A stretch of 64,000 nucleotides of DNA from Pseudomonas putida. GTDB taxonomy: Bacteria; Pseudomonadota; Gammaproteobacteria; Pseudomonadales; Pseudomonadaceae. This document shows, piece after piece, positions 40,891-49,475 of this stretch (positions within the stretch are counted from its first letter, which is position 1; the number at the start of each line of letters is the position of its first letter). The stretch covers positions 5,660,001 to 5,724,000 of the forward strand of contig CP163498.1 in the NCBI GenBank assembly GCA_041071465.1, written 5' to 3'. The translations under genes were made by a program, and so were the position numbers. The notes below the pieces were generated by a model that worked only from the letters and a program-made list of their open reading frames with translations, ran no database searches and was not told the DNA's origin.

Positions 40891-41043
40891 AGTGCAAATA
40901 GCGCTAGTTAGAGGGGGTTTATTGAGAGCACGGGTACTTCCTGTAAAGAAGTCACTCCATATATTCGTATCAATCAGGCGGTTTAACTGCCGGAGGCATC
41001 GGCAGCACTGCACTTGCCCGCCACGTATCGAAATCATTCCAAT

Positions 41044-41059
41044 GGAGCGTATTCACTCC
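41044..41059. promoter_or_regulatory. GcsR-like site upstream of cycA
   Basis: GGAGCGTATTCACTCC shares 15 of 16 bases with the first site in front of gcvH, including the same TATT spacer. It lies about 154 bp upstream of the sigma-54 promoter, in the gap after the GMC oxidoreductase gene. Confidence 0.5.
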
Positions 41060-41127
41060 ACAATCATCGACTGGCCTCTGTGGAAGCGGCCTTGGCCGCT
41101 CCCACGTTGACCCCATCAAGCGGATAT

Positions 41128-42816
41128 TTAACGGATAGGCATCTCCCGCACGGGCTTGCGGCTACGCTGCTCCTCCTCCCAGCCCCCCACCAGGCCCACC
41201 GGTACATCGACCGGCGCCAGCGGCTGACGCCCGCGCACCAGGTCGGCTGCGCGCTCGGCCAGCATGATGGTCGGCGCGTTGAGGTTGCCGTTGGGCTCGC
41301 TCGGGAACACCGACGAGTCGATCACCCGCAGCCCCTGCAATCCACGCACGCGCAGCATTGAATCGACCACCGCCATCTCATCCTCACCCATACGACACGA
41401 GCCGCACGGGTGCATGGTGCTTTCCATGTTCGCGCGCACGAAGGCGTCGATTTCTTCGTCGGTCTGCACCTGCGGCCCGGGCGCCAGCTCCTCGCCACGG
41501 TAGCGGTCCATGGCCGGCTGGGCGATGATCTCGCGGGTCAGCCGTACGCACCGACGGAAACCTTCGCGGTCCTCTTCGCTCTCCAGGTAGTTGAAGCGGA
41601 TTTGCGGATGCTGGTACGGGTCGGCCGACAACGCCCGCACATGGCCTCGGCTCTTGGGCTTGTTGGGCCCGGTCAGCACCATGAAACCATGGCCTTTGAA
41701 CGGTTTGTCGCCGTCGTAGCGCATGGCCGCCGGCAGGAAGTGGAACTGGATGTCCGGCCAGCGCAAGCCCTTGGACGAGCGGATGAAACCGCCGGCTTCG
41801 AAGTGGTTGCTGGCCCCCAGCCCGTCCTTGAACAGCAGCCAGCGCAAGCCGATCATGGCCTTGCCCAGCAGGTTCATCTTGCCGTTGAGGGTCACCGGTT
41901 GCTTGCACGCATACTGGATGTAGATTTCCGAGTGGTCCTGCAGGTTCTCGCCCACCCCCGGCAGGTCGTGGCGCACCTCAATGCCGGCGCTTTTCAGCAC
42001 CGCCGCTGGGCCGATGCCAGAGCGCTGCAGTAAATGCGGTGAGCCGATCGGGCCGGACGCCACCAGCACTTCCCGGTTGCACATGACCTTGTGCGTCTGC
42101 CCGCCATGGTCATATTCCACGCCCACCGCCCGCTTGCCATCGAGCAGGATACGCCGGGTCATGGCATGGGTGATCACGGTCAGGTTCGGCCGGGTCATCG
42201 CCGGGCGCAGGTAGGCATTGGCGGTGGACCAGCGCACACCGTCCTTCACCGTCATGTGCATGGCACCAAAGCCTTCCTGCATGTAACCGTTGCAGTCATC
42301 GGTCTTGATGTAGCCGGCTTCGGCGCCCGCCTCGACCCAGGCACCATACAGCGGGTTCTGCATATTGTTGCCGTTGTTGGTCGACAGCGGCCCGGCGCCG
42401 CCCCGGTAGTCGTCGCCACCGAACTTGTACTGCTCGGCACGTTTGAAGTACGGCAGGCAGTTGCGGTAGCTCCAGTTTTTCGCGCCGAGGCTTTCCCACT
42501 CATCGAAATCACAGGCATGGCCGCGGATGTAGACCAGGCCATTGATCGACGACGAGCCGCCCAGCACCTTGCCCCGAGGGCAATGCAGGCGCCGGTTGTC
42601 CAGATGCGGCTCGGCCACGGTCTCGTAGTGCCAGTTGTATTTCTTGGTGTTCATCGGCAAGGAGAACGCACTGGGCATCTGGATCAGCACGCTGCGGTCG
42701 CTGCCACCGAACTCCAGTACCAGCACCGAGGTACCGGCGTCTTCGCTGAGGCGGTTGGCCAACACGCAGCCGGCAGAGCCCGCACCGATGATGATGTAGT
42801 CGTATCGCTTGGTCAT
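41128..42816 (-). CDS. GMC-family FAD-dependent oxidoreductase (choline dehydrogenase-like)
   Basis: The 562-residue flavoprotein has the FAD-binding '[22 protein letters not shown]', GMC signature 1 '[26 protein letters not shown]', signature 2 '[16 protein letters not shown]', '[14 protein letters not shown]' and the C-terminal '[17 protein letters not shown]'. It is as long as BetA choline dehydrogenase, but no betB/betI pair flanks it. The partners here are an aldehyde dehydrogenase and a ureohydrolase, so it may oxidise a different alcohol to the aldehyde used by that dehydrogenase. It starts 4 bp after the permease gene in the same operon. Confidence 0.85.
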   Translation of the reverse strand: MTKRYDYIIIGAGSAGCVLANRLSEDAGTSVLVLEFGGSDRSVLIQMPSAFSLPMNTKKYNWHYETVAEPHLDNRRLHCPRGKVLGGSSSINGLVYIRGHACDFDEWESLGAKNWSYRNCLPYFKRAEQYKFGGDDYRGGAGPLSTNNGNNMQNPLYGAWVEAGAEAGYIKTDDCNGYMQEGFGAMHMTVKDGVRWSTANAYLRPAMTRPNLTVITHAMTRRILLDGKRAVGVEYDHGGQTHKVMCNREVLVASGPIGSPHLLQRSGIGPAAVLKSAGIEVRHDLPGVGENLQDHSEIYIQYACKQPVTLNGKMNLLGKAMIGLRWLLFKDGLGASNHFEAGGFIRSSKGLRWPDIQFHFLPAAMRYDGDKPFKGHGFMVLTGPNKPKSRGHVRALSADPYQHPQIRFNYLESEEDREGFRRCVRLTREIIAQPAMDRYRGEELAPGPQVQTDEEIDAFVRANMESTMHPCGSCRMGEDEMAVVDSMLRVRGLQGLRVIDSSVFPSEPNGNLNAPTIMLAERAADLVRGRQPLAPVDVPVGLVGGWEEEQRSRKPVREMPIR

Positions 42817-42820
42817 TGTT

Positions 42821-44290
42821 CTAGTCCTGTGCGCGAAGGCCGACGGCCTCGATGTTGCGTTCGTTACGCTTTGGATAGCCGCCCCAACCCAGGCGCGCGG
42901 CCAGCAGTCGGGTCAAGCCGTAATGCACCAGCCCGGCCAGCAGGCAGGACGGTAGCGAGGCCGTGGCGAAGGTGAAGAAGTTGGTATGGGCCAGGGTCTG
43001 CGGGTTGAACACCACCACATAGATCGCAAAGCCCGCCACCAGCGCCACCAGCGCAATGGGGTTGAAGCCTTTGCAGTAGCGCAGGGGTGATACGCTTGGT
43101 TCGGCGTAGAGCTGGCGCAGGTTCAAGCGCTGCTTGCGAAGGAAGAAGTAATCGGCGATGCCAATGCCGGCCAGGGCGCTGTTGAGTGCGGAGGTCCACA
43201 CCAAAAAGATGAAGAAGCCATCGTAGATACCCGGCAGCAGCACCACGATCACCACCGGGATGATGCAGAACAGCGAGATCAATACCCCCCAGCCCATGCT
43301 GCGCAGCCGTTCCCCGGCCAGCTGACGCAGGCCGATCACCGCCGTGTAGAGGATGTTGACCATGCCGGTCAGGTTGGCCAGCGCCAGGAAACTCAGGGCG
43401 ATGATGCCAAAGCCCATGCCACCGGCCAGGCGCATCCAGGCGGTAGGGTCGCTGCTGCCCAGGGTGGTGGCGGCGAACAGGCTGACCGACTCGCCCAGTG
43501 AAGCGGCACCGAAGATGCCCACCAGGTTGGGCCAGAAGGCGGTACGCTGGTTGCTGCACAGGCGCGACAGGTTGCCGATGTAGGGCCACCAGGAAAAGCC
43601 CGCGGCAATGTTGATTTCCACCGCGACCATGAAGTTGACGTGCGGGTTCTCGAACGGTGGCTGCAAGGGCGGCATGGCCAGCAGCTGGTCAAGGCTGTAG
43701 CGGCGCGAAATGAAGTACATCAGCGCCAGCATGATCAGGATCAGGCTGGGCGCGATCACCGCACTCAGGCGGCGGATCATGTCTGGCCCGCGCATGGCGA
43801 CCAGCGCTGCCAGCACAATGGCCAGCAACGCCCCGCCGGTCACCAGCCAACCGTCGCCGCTGGGTTGGGCCTGGTGCACCAGGGTCTGCAGGTTGTCCAG
43901 CGCCCGCCCGCACATCAGCCCCAGCACCGCCAGCCAACCCATGGTCAGCACCACCACCGAGAGGAAGTAGACCAGGCGGCTGCCATTGAGGCCGAACATG
44001 CTGCGCAGGAAGGTGAACTGCTCGACACCGTACTTGCCGCAGGGCAGGCAGGTGGACGAGGCTGCCAGGACCACGCCGATGATGTTGCCGATGATGATCG
44101 CCGCAATCCCTTGCAAGGGGCCGACGAACAGCGCCGTGGCACCGCCGATCAGGAACACCCAGGTAGCCACCGCCAGCGCCGAGTTGGCGTAGGCAAAGCC
44201 CCAAAAACCCCACACCCGCTCACTGGGCAGCAAGGGGGTGTCACCACGTTCCGCACCCAGGCGAAACTCCTGCTCACGGGAAGCACTCAT
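42821..44290 (-). CDS. NCS1-family permease (purine/cytosine permease-like)
   Basis: The 489-residue protein has about twelve membrane helices and NCS1 features ('[32 protein letters not shown]', '[29 protein letters not shown]', '[20 protein letters not shown]', '[16 protein letters not shown]'). NCS1 proteins are Na+ or H+ symporters for nucleobases, hydantoins and similar small nitrogen compounds. With a ureohydrolase and aldehyde dehydrogenase beside it, the substrate here may be a guanidino or amino compound. Start ATG 44290 overlaps the stop of the tiny upstream gene (ATGA), so translation is coupled. Confidence 0.85.
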   Translation of the reverse strand: MSASREQEFRLGAERGDTPLLPSERVWGFWGFAYANSALAVATWVFLIGGATALFVGPLQGIAAIIIGNIIGVVLAASSTCLPCGKYGVEQFTFLRSMFGLNGSRLVYFLSVVVLTMGWLAVLGLMCGRALDNLQTLVHQAQPSGDGWLVTGGALLAIVLAALVAMRGPDMIRRLSAVIAPSLILIMLALMYFISRRYSLDQLLAMPPLQPPFENPHVNFMVAVEINIAAGFSWWPYIGNLSRLCSNQRTAFWPNLVGIFGAASLGESVSLFAATTLGSSDPTAWMRLAGGMGFGIIALSFLALANLTGMVNILYTAVIGLRQLAGERLRSMGWGVLISLFCIIPVVIVVLLPGIYDGFFIFLVWTSALNSALAGIGIADYFFLRKQRLNLRQLYAEPSVSPLRYCKGFNPIALVALVAGFAIYVVVFNPQTLAHTNFFTFATASLPSCLLAGLVHYGLTRLLAARLGWGGYPKRNERNIEAVGLRAQD

Positions 44291-44466
44291 GGGTGGCCTC
44301 CCAGGTAGTACGCGCCAGCGATCATCACCAGCACCAGCAAAGCGAGTGCGACCACATCTGCCGCCGTCAGGGCGCCCGGCCAATGCGCCCTCCTCTCCAG
44401 TTCCTCATAGGCGCACAGGCGCCTTTCCAGGTCTTGCGCACGCTCTACATCCACTTGGCTGTTCAT
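44287..44466 (-). CDS. 59-residue single-pass membrane protein
   Basis: The product starts MNSQVDVERAQDLERRLCAYEELE, an acidic/basic helical N-terminus, and ends with one membrane helix ('[25 protein letters not shown]'). Start chosen at ATG 44466, with AGAGG 8 bases upstream; two earlier in-frame starts (44472, 44475) sit on the ribosome site itself. Its TGA overlaps the permease ATG. Tiny proteins next to transporters often act as accessory subunits, which is a plausible role here, by inference only. A similar small gene is, as I recall, found between the transporter and gbuA in P. aeruginosa. Confidence 0.6.
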   Translation of the reverse strand: MNSQVDVERAQDLERRLCAYEELERRAHWPGALTAADVVALALLVLVMIAGAYYLGGHP

Positions 44467-44562
44467 CGGCATCACCTCTACAGGTTCTTGTTCTTGAAAT
44501 TCGATGCTTGATTGAACCCGCGTCGCTCGCCAAACCTCAGCGACGCAGGCCGGCCCTGAACC

Positions 44563-46071
44563 TCAGGGCAAGGTGATCCACACCGCCTTGGTCTCCAGCA
44601 GAAACTCCAGTTGTTCCGCGCCCAGGTCCTTGCCGTAGCCGGACTGTTTGTAGCCACCGAACGGCATGGCCGGGTCGAGGGTACTGTGGGCATTGACGTA
44701 TACGGTGCCGGCGCGAAGCTGCGGGATCAGCCCATGCACCTTGCCCAGGTCGTTGGAGTAGATCGCCGCTGCCAGACCAAACAGCGAGTCGTTGGCAAGC
44801 TGCAGTGCCTCCTCCTGGCTGTCGAACGGCTGAGTGACCAGCACAGGGCCGAAGATCTCCTCGCTGACGATGCGCATGTCATTGCGGCAATGGGCGAAGA
44901 TCGTCGGCTGCACGTAGAAGCCGGGGCCGTCGAGCAGCTCGCCACCATAGTGCACCTGCGCGCCTTCGGCCTTACCCAGGGCGATATAGTCCAGCACGCG
45001 CCGCTGCTGTTGCTGCGACACCATCGGGCTGATGAAGCAATCGGGGTCAAGCCCTGGGGCAATCTTCAACGTCGCCGTGTAGCGTGCCAACGCGTCGAGA
45101 AATGCCGGATAGACACTGCGCTCTACATACGCACGGGTACCGGCATCACACACCTGCCCAGAGTTGAAGAACACCCCATTGGCCACGGCTTGCGCCGCCG
45201 CCTCGATGTCCGCGTCGGCAAACACGATCACCGGTGACTTGCCACCCAGTTCGAGGGTAAGGCGCTTCATCTGGTCCATCGCCGTCTTGCCCACCGCACA
45301 CCCCACTGGGGTAGAGCCGGTAAAGCTCAGCTTGTCGATGCCTGGGTGGCTGGACATCGCCTGGCCGACCACGCTGCCGCGCCCGGTCACGATGTTCACC
45401 ACGCCATCGGGAATACCTGCCGCCTGTACCAGCTCGGCAAAGCGCAGCGCCGACAGCGAGGTCAGCTCTGCCGGTTTGACCACTACGGTGCAGCCGGTGG
45501 CCAGCGCCGCGCCCAGTTTCCAGGCCATGGTCTGCAGGGGGAAGTTCCACGGCACGATGGCGCCGACCACTCCCACCGCCTCCTTGCGGGTATACGCCAG
45601 GTAATTGCCAGGCAGCGAAGGCTCGACCGTGCGGCCGTGGATCTTGCTGGCCCAGCCGGCGAAATAGCGCAGGGTATCGACCGTGCCCTGGATGTCGACT
45701 GCGCGCGCCTGCACCACCGACTTGCCCATGTCGATGGCTTCGATCTGCGCCAATTCGTCGCCGTGGGTTTCGATCAAGTCGGCCAGGCGATGAATCAGGC
45801 GCTCGCGCTCCAGCGGCTTCAGCTGGCGCCAGGCACCACCGTCGAACTGCGCGCGCGCGGCGCACACGGCACGGTCGAGGTCATCTGCGGTGCCCATGGG
45901 GATGCGTGTCAGTACCCCTTCGGTGGAGGGCTCGATGACCTCGGCGGTACCTCCGTCGCTGGCCTCCAGCCAGGCACCGCCGATGAACATGCGCTGCGGC
46001 TTGCTGAGAAAACGCTGGGTCGCCTCGGAAACGCCAAAGGCCTGCAAGTAGGCTTTAACCTTGTTGTCCAC
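44563..46071 (-). CDS. NAD(P)+-dependent aldehyde dehydrogenase
   Basis: The 502-residue enzyme has 'VGAIVPWNFPLQTMAWKLGAALATGCTVVVKPAELTSL' (Rossmann/cofactor region), the general-base segment 'LTLELGGKSP' and the catalytic Cys308 in 'FFNSGQVCDAGTRAYV'. The usual Gln-Gly-Gln context is altered to Asn-Ser-Gly-Gln but the nucleophile is intact. 'EEIFGPVL' and 'PFGGYKQSGYGKDLG' are normal. Relatives oxidise betaine, gamma-aminobutyraldehyde or 4-guanidinobutyraldehyde. It starts 15 bp after the ureohydrolase, so an amino- or guanidino-aldehyde is the likeliest substrate. Confidence 0.88.
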   Translation of the reverse strand: MDNKVKAYLQAFGVSEATQRFLSKPQRMFIGGAWLEASDGGTAEVIEPSTEGVLTRIPMGTADDLDRAVCAARAQFDGGAWRQLKPLERERLIHRLADLIETHGDELAQIEAIDMGKSVVQARAVDIQGTVDTLRYFAGWASKIHGRTVEPSLPGNYLAYTRKEAVGVVGAIVPWNFPLQTMAWKLGAALATGCTVVVKPAELTSLSALRFAELVQAAGIPDGVVNIVTGRGSVVGQAMSSHPGIDKLSFTGSTPVGCAVGKTAMDQMKRLTLELGGKSPVIVFADADIEAAAQAVANGVFFNSGQVCDAGTRAYVERSVYPAFLDALARYTATLKIAPGLDPDCFISPMVSQQQQRRVLDYIALGKAEGAQVHYGGELLDGPGFYVQPTIFAHCRNDMRIVSEEIFGPVLVTQPFDSQEEALQLANDSLFGLAAAIYSNDLGKVHGLIPQLRAGTVYVNAHSTLDPAMPFGGYKQSGYGKDLGAEQLEFLLETKAVWITLP

Positions 46072-46086
46072 AGTACAGTCTCCGGG

Positions 46087-47058
46087 TCAGCGGGCGTTGG
46101 CGCGCGCGTGGAAGATGAAGCCGATGCTGTTCATCAGCAATTGTGCGGCCAGGATCGAGGTCATGCCGGTGGGGTCGTAGGCCGGGGCCACTTCGACCAG
46201 GTCCATGCCGACGATGCGGCCATGGCTGCGCCGGGCCAGGGCCTGGATGATCTCCAGCACTTCGTAGTACAAGAATCCGCCATGGCTCGGCGTGCCAGTG
46301 CCCGGGGCGATGGACGGGTCGAAGCCGTCGATGTCGATGGTGATGTAGTAGTTGCGGCCTTCAGGAATTTTCGCCAGCACGCCCTCGCAGCCCAACCGAC
46401 GTACGTCACGCACCGAAAGAATCTGCGAACCGGCGTCACGCGCGGCGTCGTAGTCGTCGCGGTTGGATGAGGACACGTTGCGGATGCCCATTTGGGTCAT
46501 GCCAACGATGTGCTCCAGCTCCGATGCGCGGCGCAGCGGGCTGCCGTGGCCGTAGCGCACGCCGTGGCGCTCGTCGACGAAATCCAGGTGGGCGTCGAAA
46601 TGCACGATGTGGATCGGCCCATGGCCTTCGAACGCCTTGATCACCGGGGCATGCACCGAATGGTCACCGCCCAGCACCACCGGCATCGCCCCCGCCGCAA
46701 GAATCTGCCGCACGGCCGACTCGATGTTGGCGTTACTGCTGGCCATGTCGGTGTGCACGATGTCGGCGTCGCCCACATCGACCATGCGCACCTGGTCTTC
46801 GGTCAGGTAGGTGGCGTCATCTTCGAAGTCATAGGCACCGGCATGGCCGAAGGAAAACAAGGTCGATGCCTCACGAATGCCGCGCGGCCCAAAACGCGCA
46901 CCCGAACGCCACTGGGTGCCCATGTCGTTGGGTGCCCCCAAAATCGCCACATCGGCGTCGATTGCCGCCCAGTCGGTGCATACCGGCGCCTTGGCGAACG
47001 TGCAATGGCCCACGAAGGGCAGGTTCAGGCGGCCAGACTCGTAACCGTGCTTTGCCAT
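46087..47058 (-). CDS. Ureohydrolase (agmatinase/guanidinobutyrase family)
   Basis: The 323-residue binuclear manganese enzyme has all metal-ligand motifs: 'PVVLGGDHSVHAPV', 'IVHFDAHLDFVDERHG' and 'TIDIDGFDPSIAPGTGTPSHGGF'. It hydrolyses a guanidino group, releasing urea. Agmatine, 4-guanidinobutyrate and 3-guanidinopropionate are substrates of close relatives, and sequence alone does not decide. It is first in the operon (ureohydrolase, aldehyde dehydrogenase, small membrane protein, NCS1 permease, GMC oxidoreductase) and divergent from a LysR gene 269 bp away. The order recalls P. aeruginosa gbuA with its nearby transporter, so guanidinobutyrase (gbuA) is my leading guess. Confidence 0.85.
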   Translation of the reverse strand: MAKHGYESGRLNLPFVGHCTFAKAPVCTDWAAIDADVAILGAPNDMGTQWRSGARFGPRGIREASTLFSFGHAGAYDFEDDATYLTEDQVRMVDVGDADIVHTDMASSNANIESAVRQILAAGAMPVVLGGDHSVHAPVIKAFEGHGPIHIVHFDAHLDFVDERHGVRYGHGSPLRRASELEHIVGMTQMGIRNVSSSNRDDYDAARDAGSQILSVRDVRRLGCEGVLAKIPEGRNYYITIDIDGFDPSIAPGTGTPSHGGFLYYEVLEIIQALARRSHGRIVGMDLVEVAPAYDPTGMTSILAAQLLMNSIGFIFHARANAR

Positions 47059-47326
47059 GTTCTGCTTTCTCCACTTGTTGTTCTATGTCAGGAGACGGGG
47101 CGACTGCTCGACCACCGTTGCAGCCACTATGGCAACCGGGTTGGCGGGGAAAAATGCGCAAGTGCAGATACATACATCGCCATAGCCCGAAGTATTGGCA
47201 GGCAGCGAGTCCAGAAAATGCCAGGCATTGCAGTGGCGAGGCGCTCATGTTTAGCTTGCGCAACAAGAACAATACATGGGCGCTCATATCAGCACTGGCG
47301 ATGTGAGGCTCTGCCGGGAGGCTACG

Positions 47327-48253
47327 GTGATCCAGCTCCACGATGTCGACCTGAAGCTGCTCAGGGTATTCACCACTATCGTCCGGTGCGGCGGCTTTTC
47401 CGCAGCGCAAGCGGCGCTCAATGCCGGGCAGTCGACCATCAGCGAACAGATGTCGCACCTGGAAACCCGCCTGGGGGTCAGGCTTTGCCAGCGCGGGCGC
47501 AGTGGCTTTCGCCTGACCGAGCAAGGGGTGGCAATCCATGAGGCAACCCTGCGCCTGCTCAGTGCCGTGGAGAGCTTTTGCCTGGACGCCGACGTGCTCA
47601 AGCAGCACATCAGCGGCAAGCTCAACCTGGGCATCATCGACTCCACCCTGACCGACCCCGTCTCGCCACTGCCGCGCACCACCCAACGCTTCGTTTCACG
47701 TGGGCATGATGCCCACCTGCACATCTACATCGGTGCCCCGGCAGAACTTGAAGAGCGCGTGCTGGACGGCAGGCTGCACCTGGCAATCGGCCATTTTCCC
47801 TTGCGCGTCGCCGGGCTGTCCTACCTGCCGCTTTATGACGAGGCGCTTGGCCTGTACTGCGGCAGGCGTCACCCGCTGTTTGCCAGCAATGCGGGCAACG
47901 GCCGACTGATGGAGGACGTGCGCCAAAGCCGTATCGTGGTGCGCGGCTACATGCAGCAGTACGACCTGGAGCAGTTGGGCATCACCAAGGCCGATGCGAC
48001 GGTGGAGAACATCGAGGCAGCGGCGATCCTGATCATTTCCGGGGCCTATATCGGCTTTTTGCCCGTGCACTTTGCCGAGCAATGGGTCAAGACCGGCGAA
48101 ATGCGCCGCCTGGGGGCCAACACGCTGGACCTCAGCTCGCCCTTCGATGTGGCTACCCGGCGCGGTGTGTCGCGCCCGCCTATCCTGCAGGCCTTTCTGG
48201 AGGATTTGGCTGCCTGTACCGTGAGGACGGCCTCTCATCTCGACGCCGTCTAG
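47327..48253 (+). CDS. LysR-family regulator of the ureohydrolase operon
   Basis: The 308-residue LysR protein has the helix-turn-helix 'GGFSAAQAALNAGQSTISEQMSHLETRLGVRLCQRG' and a LysR substrate-binding domain ('KLNLGIIDSTLTDP', 'IGAPAELEERVLDGRLHLAIGHFP'). The start is GTG 47327, set by GGGAGG 5 bases upstream; an ATG at 47276 is in frame but lacks a ribosome site. It is divergent from the ureohydrolase operon, the usual layout for a LysR regulator and its target. The inducer is probably the transported guanidino compound or a breakdown product, by inference. Confidence 0.85.
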   Translation: MIQLHDVDLKLLRVFTTIVRCGGFSAAQAALNAGQSTISEQMSHLETRLGVRLCQRGRSGFRLTEQGVAIHEATLRLLSAVESFCLDADVLKQHISGKLNLGIIDSTLTDPVSPLPRTTQRFVSRGHDAHLHIYIGAPAELEERVLDGRLHLAIGHFPLRVAGLSYLPLYDEALGLYCGRRHPLFASNAGNGRLMEDVRQSRIVVRGYMQQYDLEQLGITKADATVENIEAAAILIISGAYIGFLPVHFAEQWVKTGEMRRLGANTLDLSSPFDVATRRGVSRPPILQAFLEDLAACTVRTASHLDAV

Positions 48254-48360
48254 AAATGTCTTTGAGCAATGTCTTCAGCAAATACGTAGTCACTCTGAAA
48301 TGCTCATCCTCCTGACGAACCTTGCACCAGGTTTTGGACTGATCTTTTCGTTGTTGAAAT

Positions 48361-48924
48361 TTACGCTGTCACCGGCGCGCAGCGCACCGAGATCATGCCG
48401 GAGGCAATATCGACTGCAATGTGGAAGGTGCCCGGTTCATGCTTGGCTGAATACCGTTCAGGCGTGGCATCTGAATTGAACATGAGCAGCTTGTAGCGTG
48501 CGGCAGCGCCGCCTTGACGTAACTTGCGCAGGGCGCTGGCCTTTTTGCCTTGGAAGAACGACGGCGCGACATTGAAGGCCTCGCCAATCAGCGTTTCGCT
48601 GGGGGAGGAGGCGCGAATGTCGAAGCCGTTCTTGTCTTCATTTCCAAACTCCACCGTGTATTCGGTGAACGGGAATGTTTTTTCTCTAAGCAGGCCAGCG
48701 ATGCCATTGAGGATCACCAGGTCGGACATGATTCGGTTGGCAGCTTCAAAGAGGGTGACCTGCGGGTAGGGGCCGGCCCCCACCTTATCCCGCTTGATCG
48801 AAGTCAATAGCTGAACACCGTGCTTGCCTTGAATTGACGCCCCCAGGCAATCAAGGCTCTGTTCAAACTCACTCTTGATGGCGTGTATGTTTTCGGCGTT
48901 CAGCGTTCTTATTGGTTGACGCAT
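48361..48924 (-). CDS. Hypothetical protein, family not recognised
   Basis: The 187-residue soluble protein begins MRQPIRTLNAENIHAIKSEFEQ; a Met five codons upstream is also possible. A segment 'FTEYTVEFGNEDKNGFDIRASSPSETLIGEAFNVAPSFFQGKKA' has a layout faintly like a restriction-endonuclease core (acidic residue, then E-x-F in place of E-x-K), but this is too weak to assign. No signal peptide or membrane segment. It lies alone between a LysR gene and a gene-poor stretch. Confidence 0.55.
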   Translation of the reverse strand: MRQPIRTLNAENIHAIKSEFEQSLDCLGASIQGKHGVQLLTSIKRDKVGAGPYPQVTLFEAANRIMSDLVILNGIAGLLREKTFPFTEYTVEFGNEDKNGFDIRASSPSETLIGEAFNVAPSFFQGKKASALRKLRQGGAAARYKLLMFNSDATPERYSAKHEPGTFHIAVDIASGMISVRCAPVTA

Positions 48925-49475
48925 GGGTGTCCCTGGCAAACGAAAGATTGGAAATAGCGCCAGCCTTGCGCAAACGCTACAAAGGTGACCGCCATTATTG
49001 TGCCACCGCTGTATTCGTCAGTGCCATCCATCAGGTGCCAGGTCCATAAGCCATTACCTCCGAAGCTTGCTCCCGAGCGCTCTGGCAAGTAATACCGCCC
49101 TCTTCGCAGGTGACACCGGACAGCCTGCTCGCTGCACGCCCCAACGCGGGTCAAAACCCATAAGCGGATTCAAAGTGCCCTTTTTTGATGCACGTCTTCT
49201 TCCAGCCAGGTGTTGCTTGTTTGGGGCCGAGGCGAACACCGCCGTGTACTGGCAACCTGAAGCAGCACCTATTTGCTGTTTTCGCGCCCGTTCCACTCTA
49301 TTTCGGAACGCCACAGGCCTTTAGGCACCTTCATTGCAAAGGCAATTGTGCGCATGACGCATAGACGATCACTTGCAACCGAGGCTCACAGCACCCACCG
49401 ACCCAGCAAGGCAGCACCCTGTAGAACCCAGAAAAACAGCAATGAAGCTGCCGGCGACGGCGGCAAGGAGTGGGT
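48925..49475. other. Gene-poor stretch before the Anbu cluster
   Basis: Several short overlapping frames occur on both strands (for example minus 48909-49154 and 49054-49314), but none has a convincing ribosome site or known family. Local base composition is less GC-rich than its neighbours, and the stretch may contain decayed sequence. The last ~100 bp must hold the promoter of the ATP-grasp gene. No repeats or RNA gene recognised. Confidence 0.5.

Larger units (their letters stand above)
40781..41127. other. cycA upstream region
   Basis: This 347-bp region has no gene. It holds a consensus sigma-54 promoter and one GcsR-like palindrome, both listed separately, facing cycA on the minus strand. 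Confidence 0.6.

Noticed and set aside
41128..42816. BetA choline dehydrogenase of the glycine-betaine pathway
   Set aside because: No betB, betI or choline transporter is adjacent; the operon partners point to a different alcohol substrate.
48909..49314. Two short minus-strand frames as genes
   Set aside because: They overlap each other and the neighbouring gene, have poor ribosome sites, and match no family I know.
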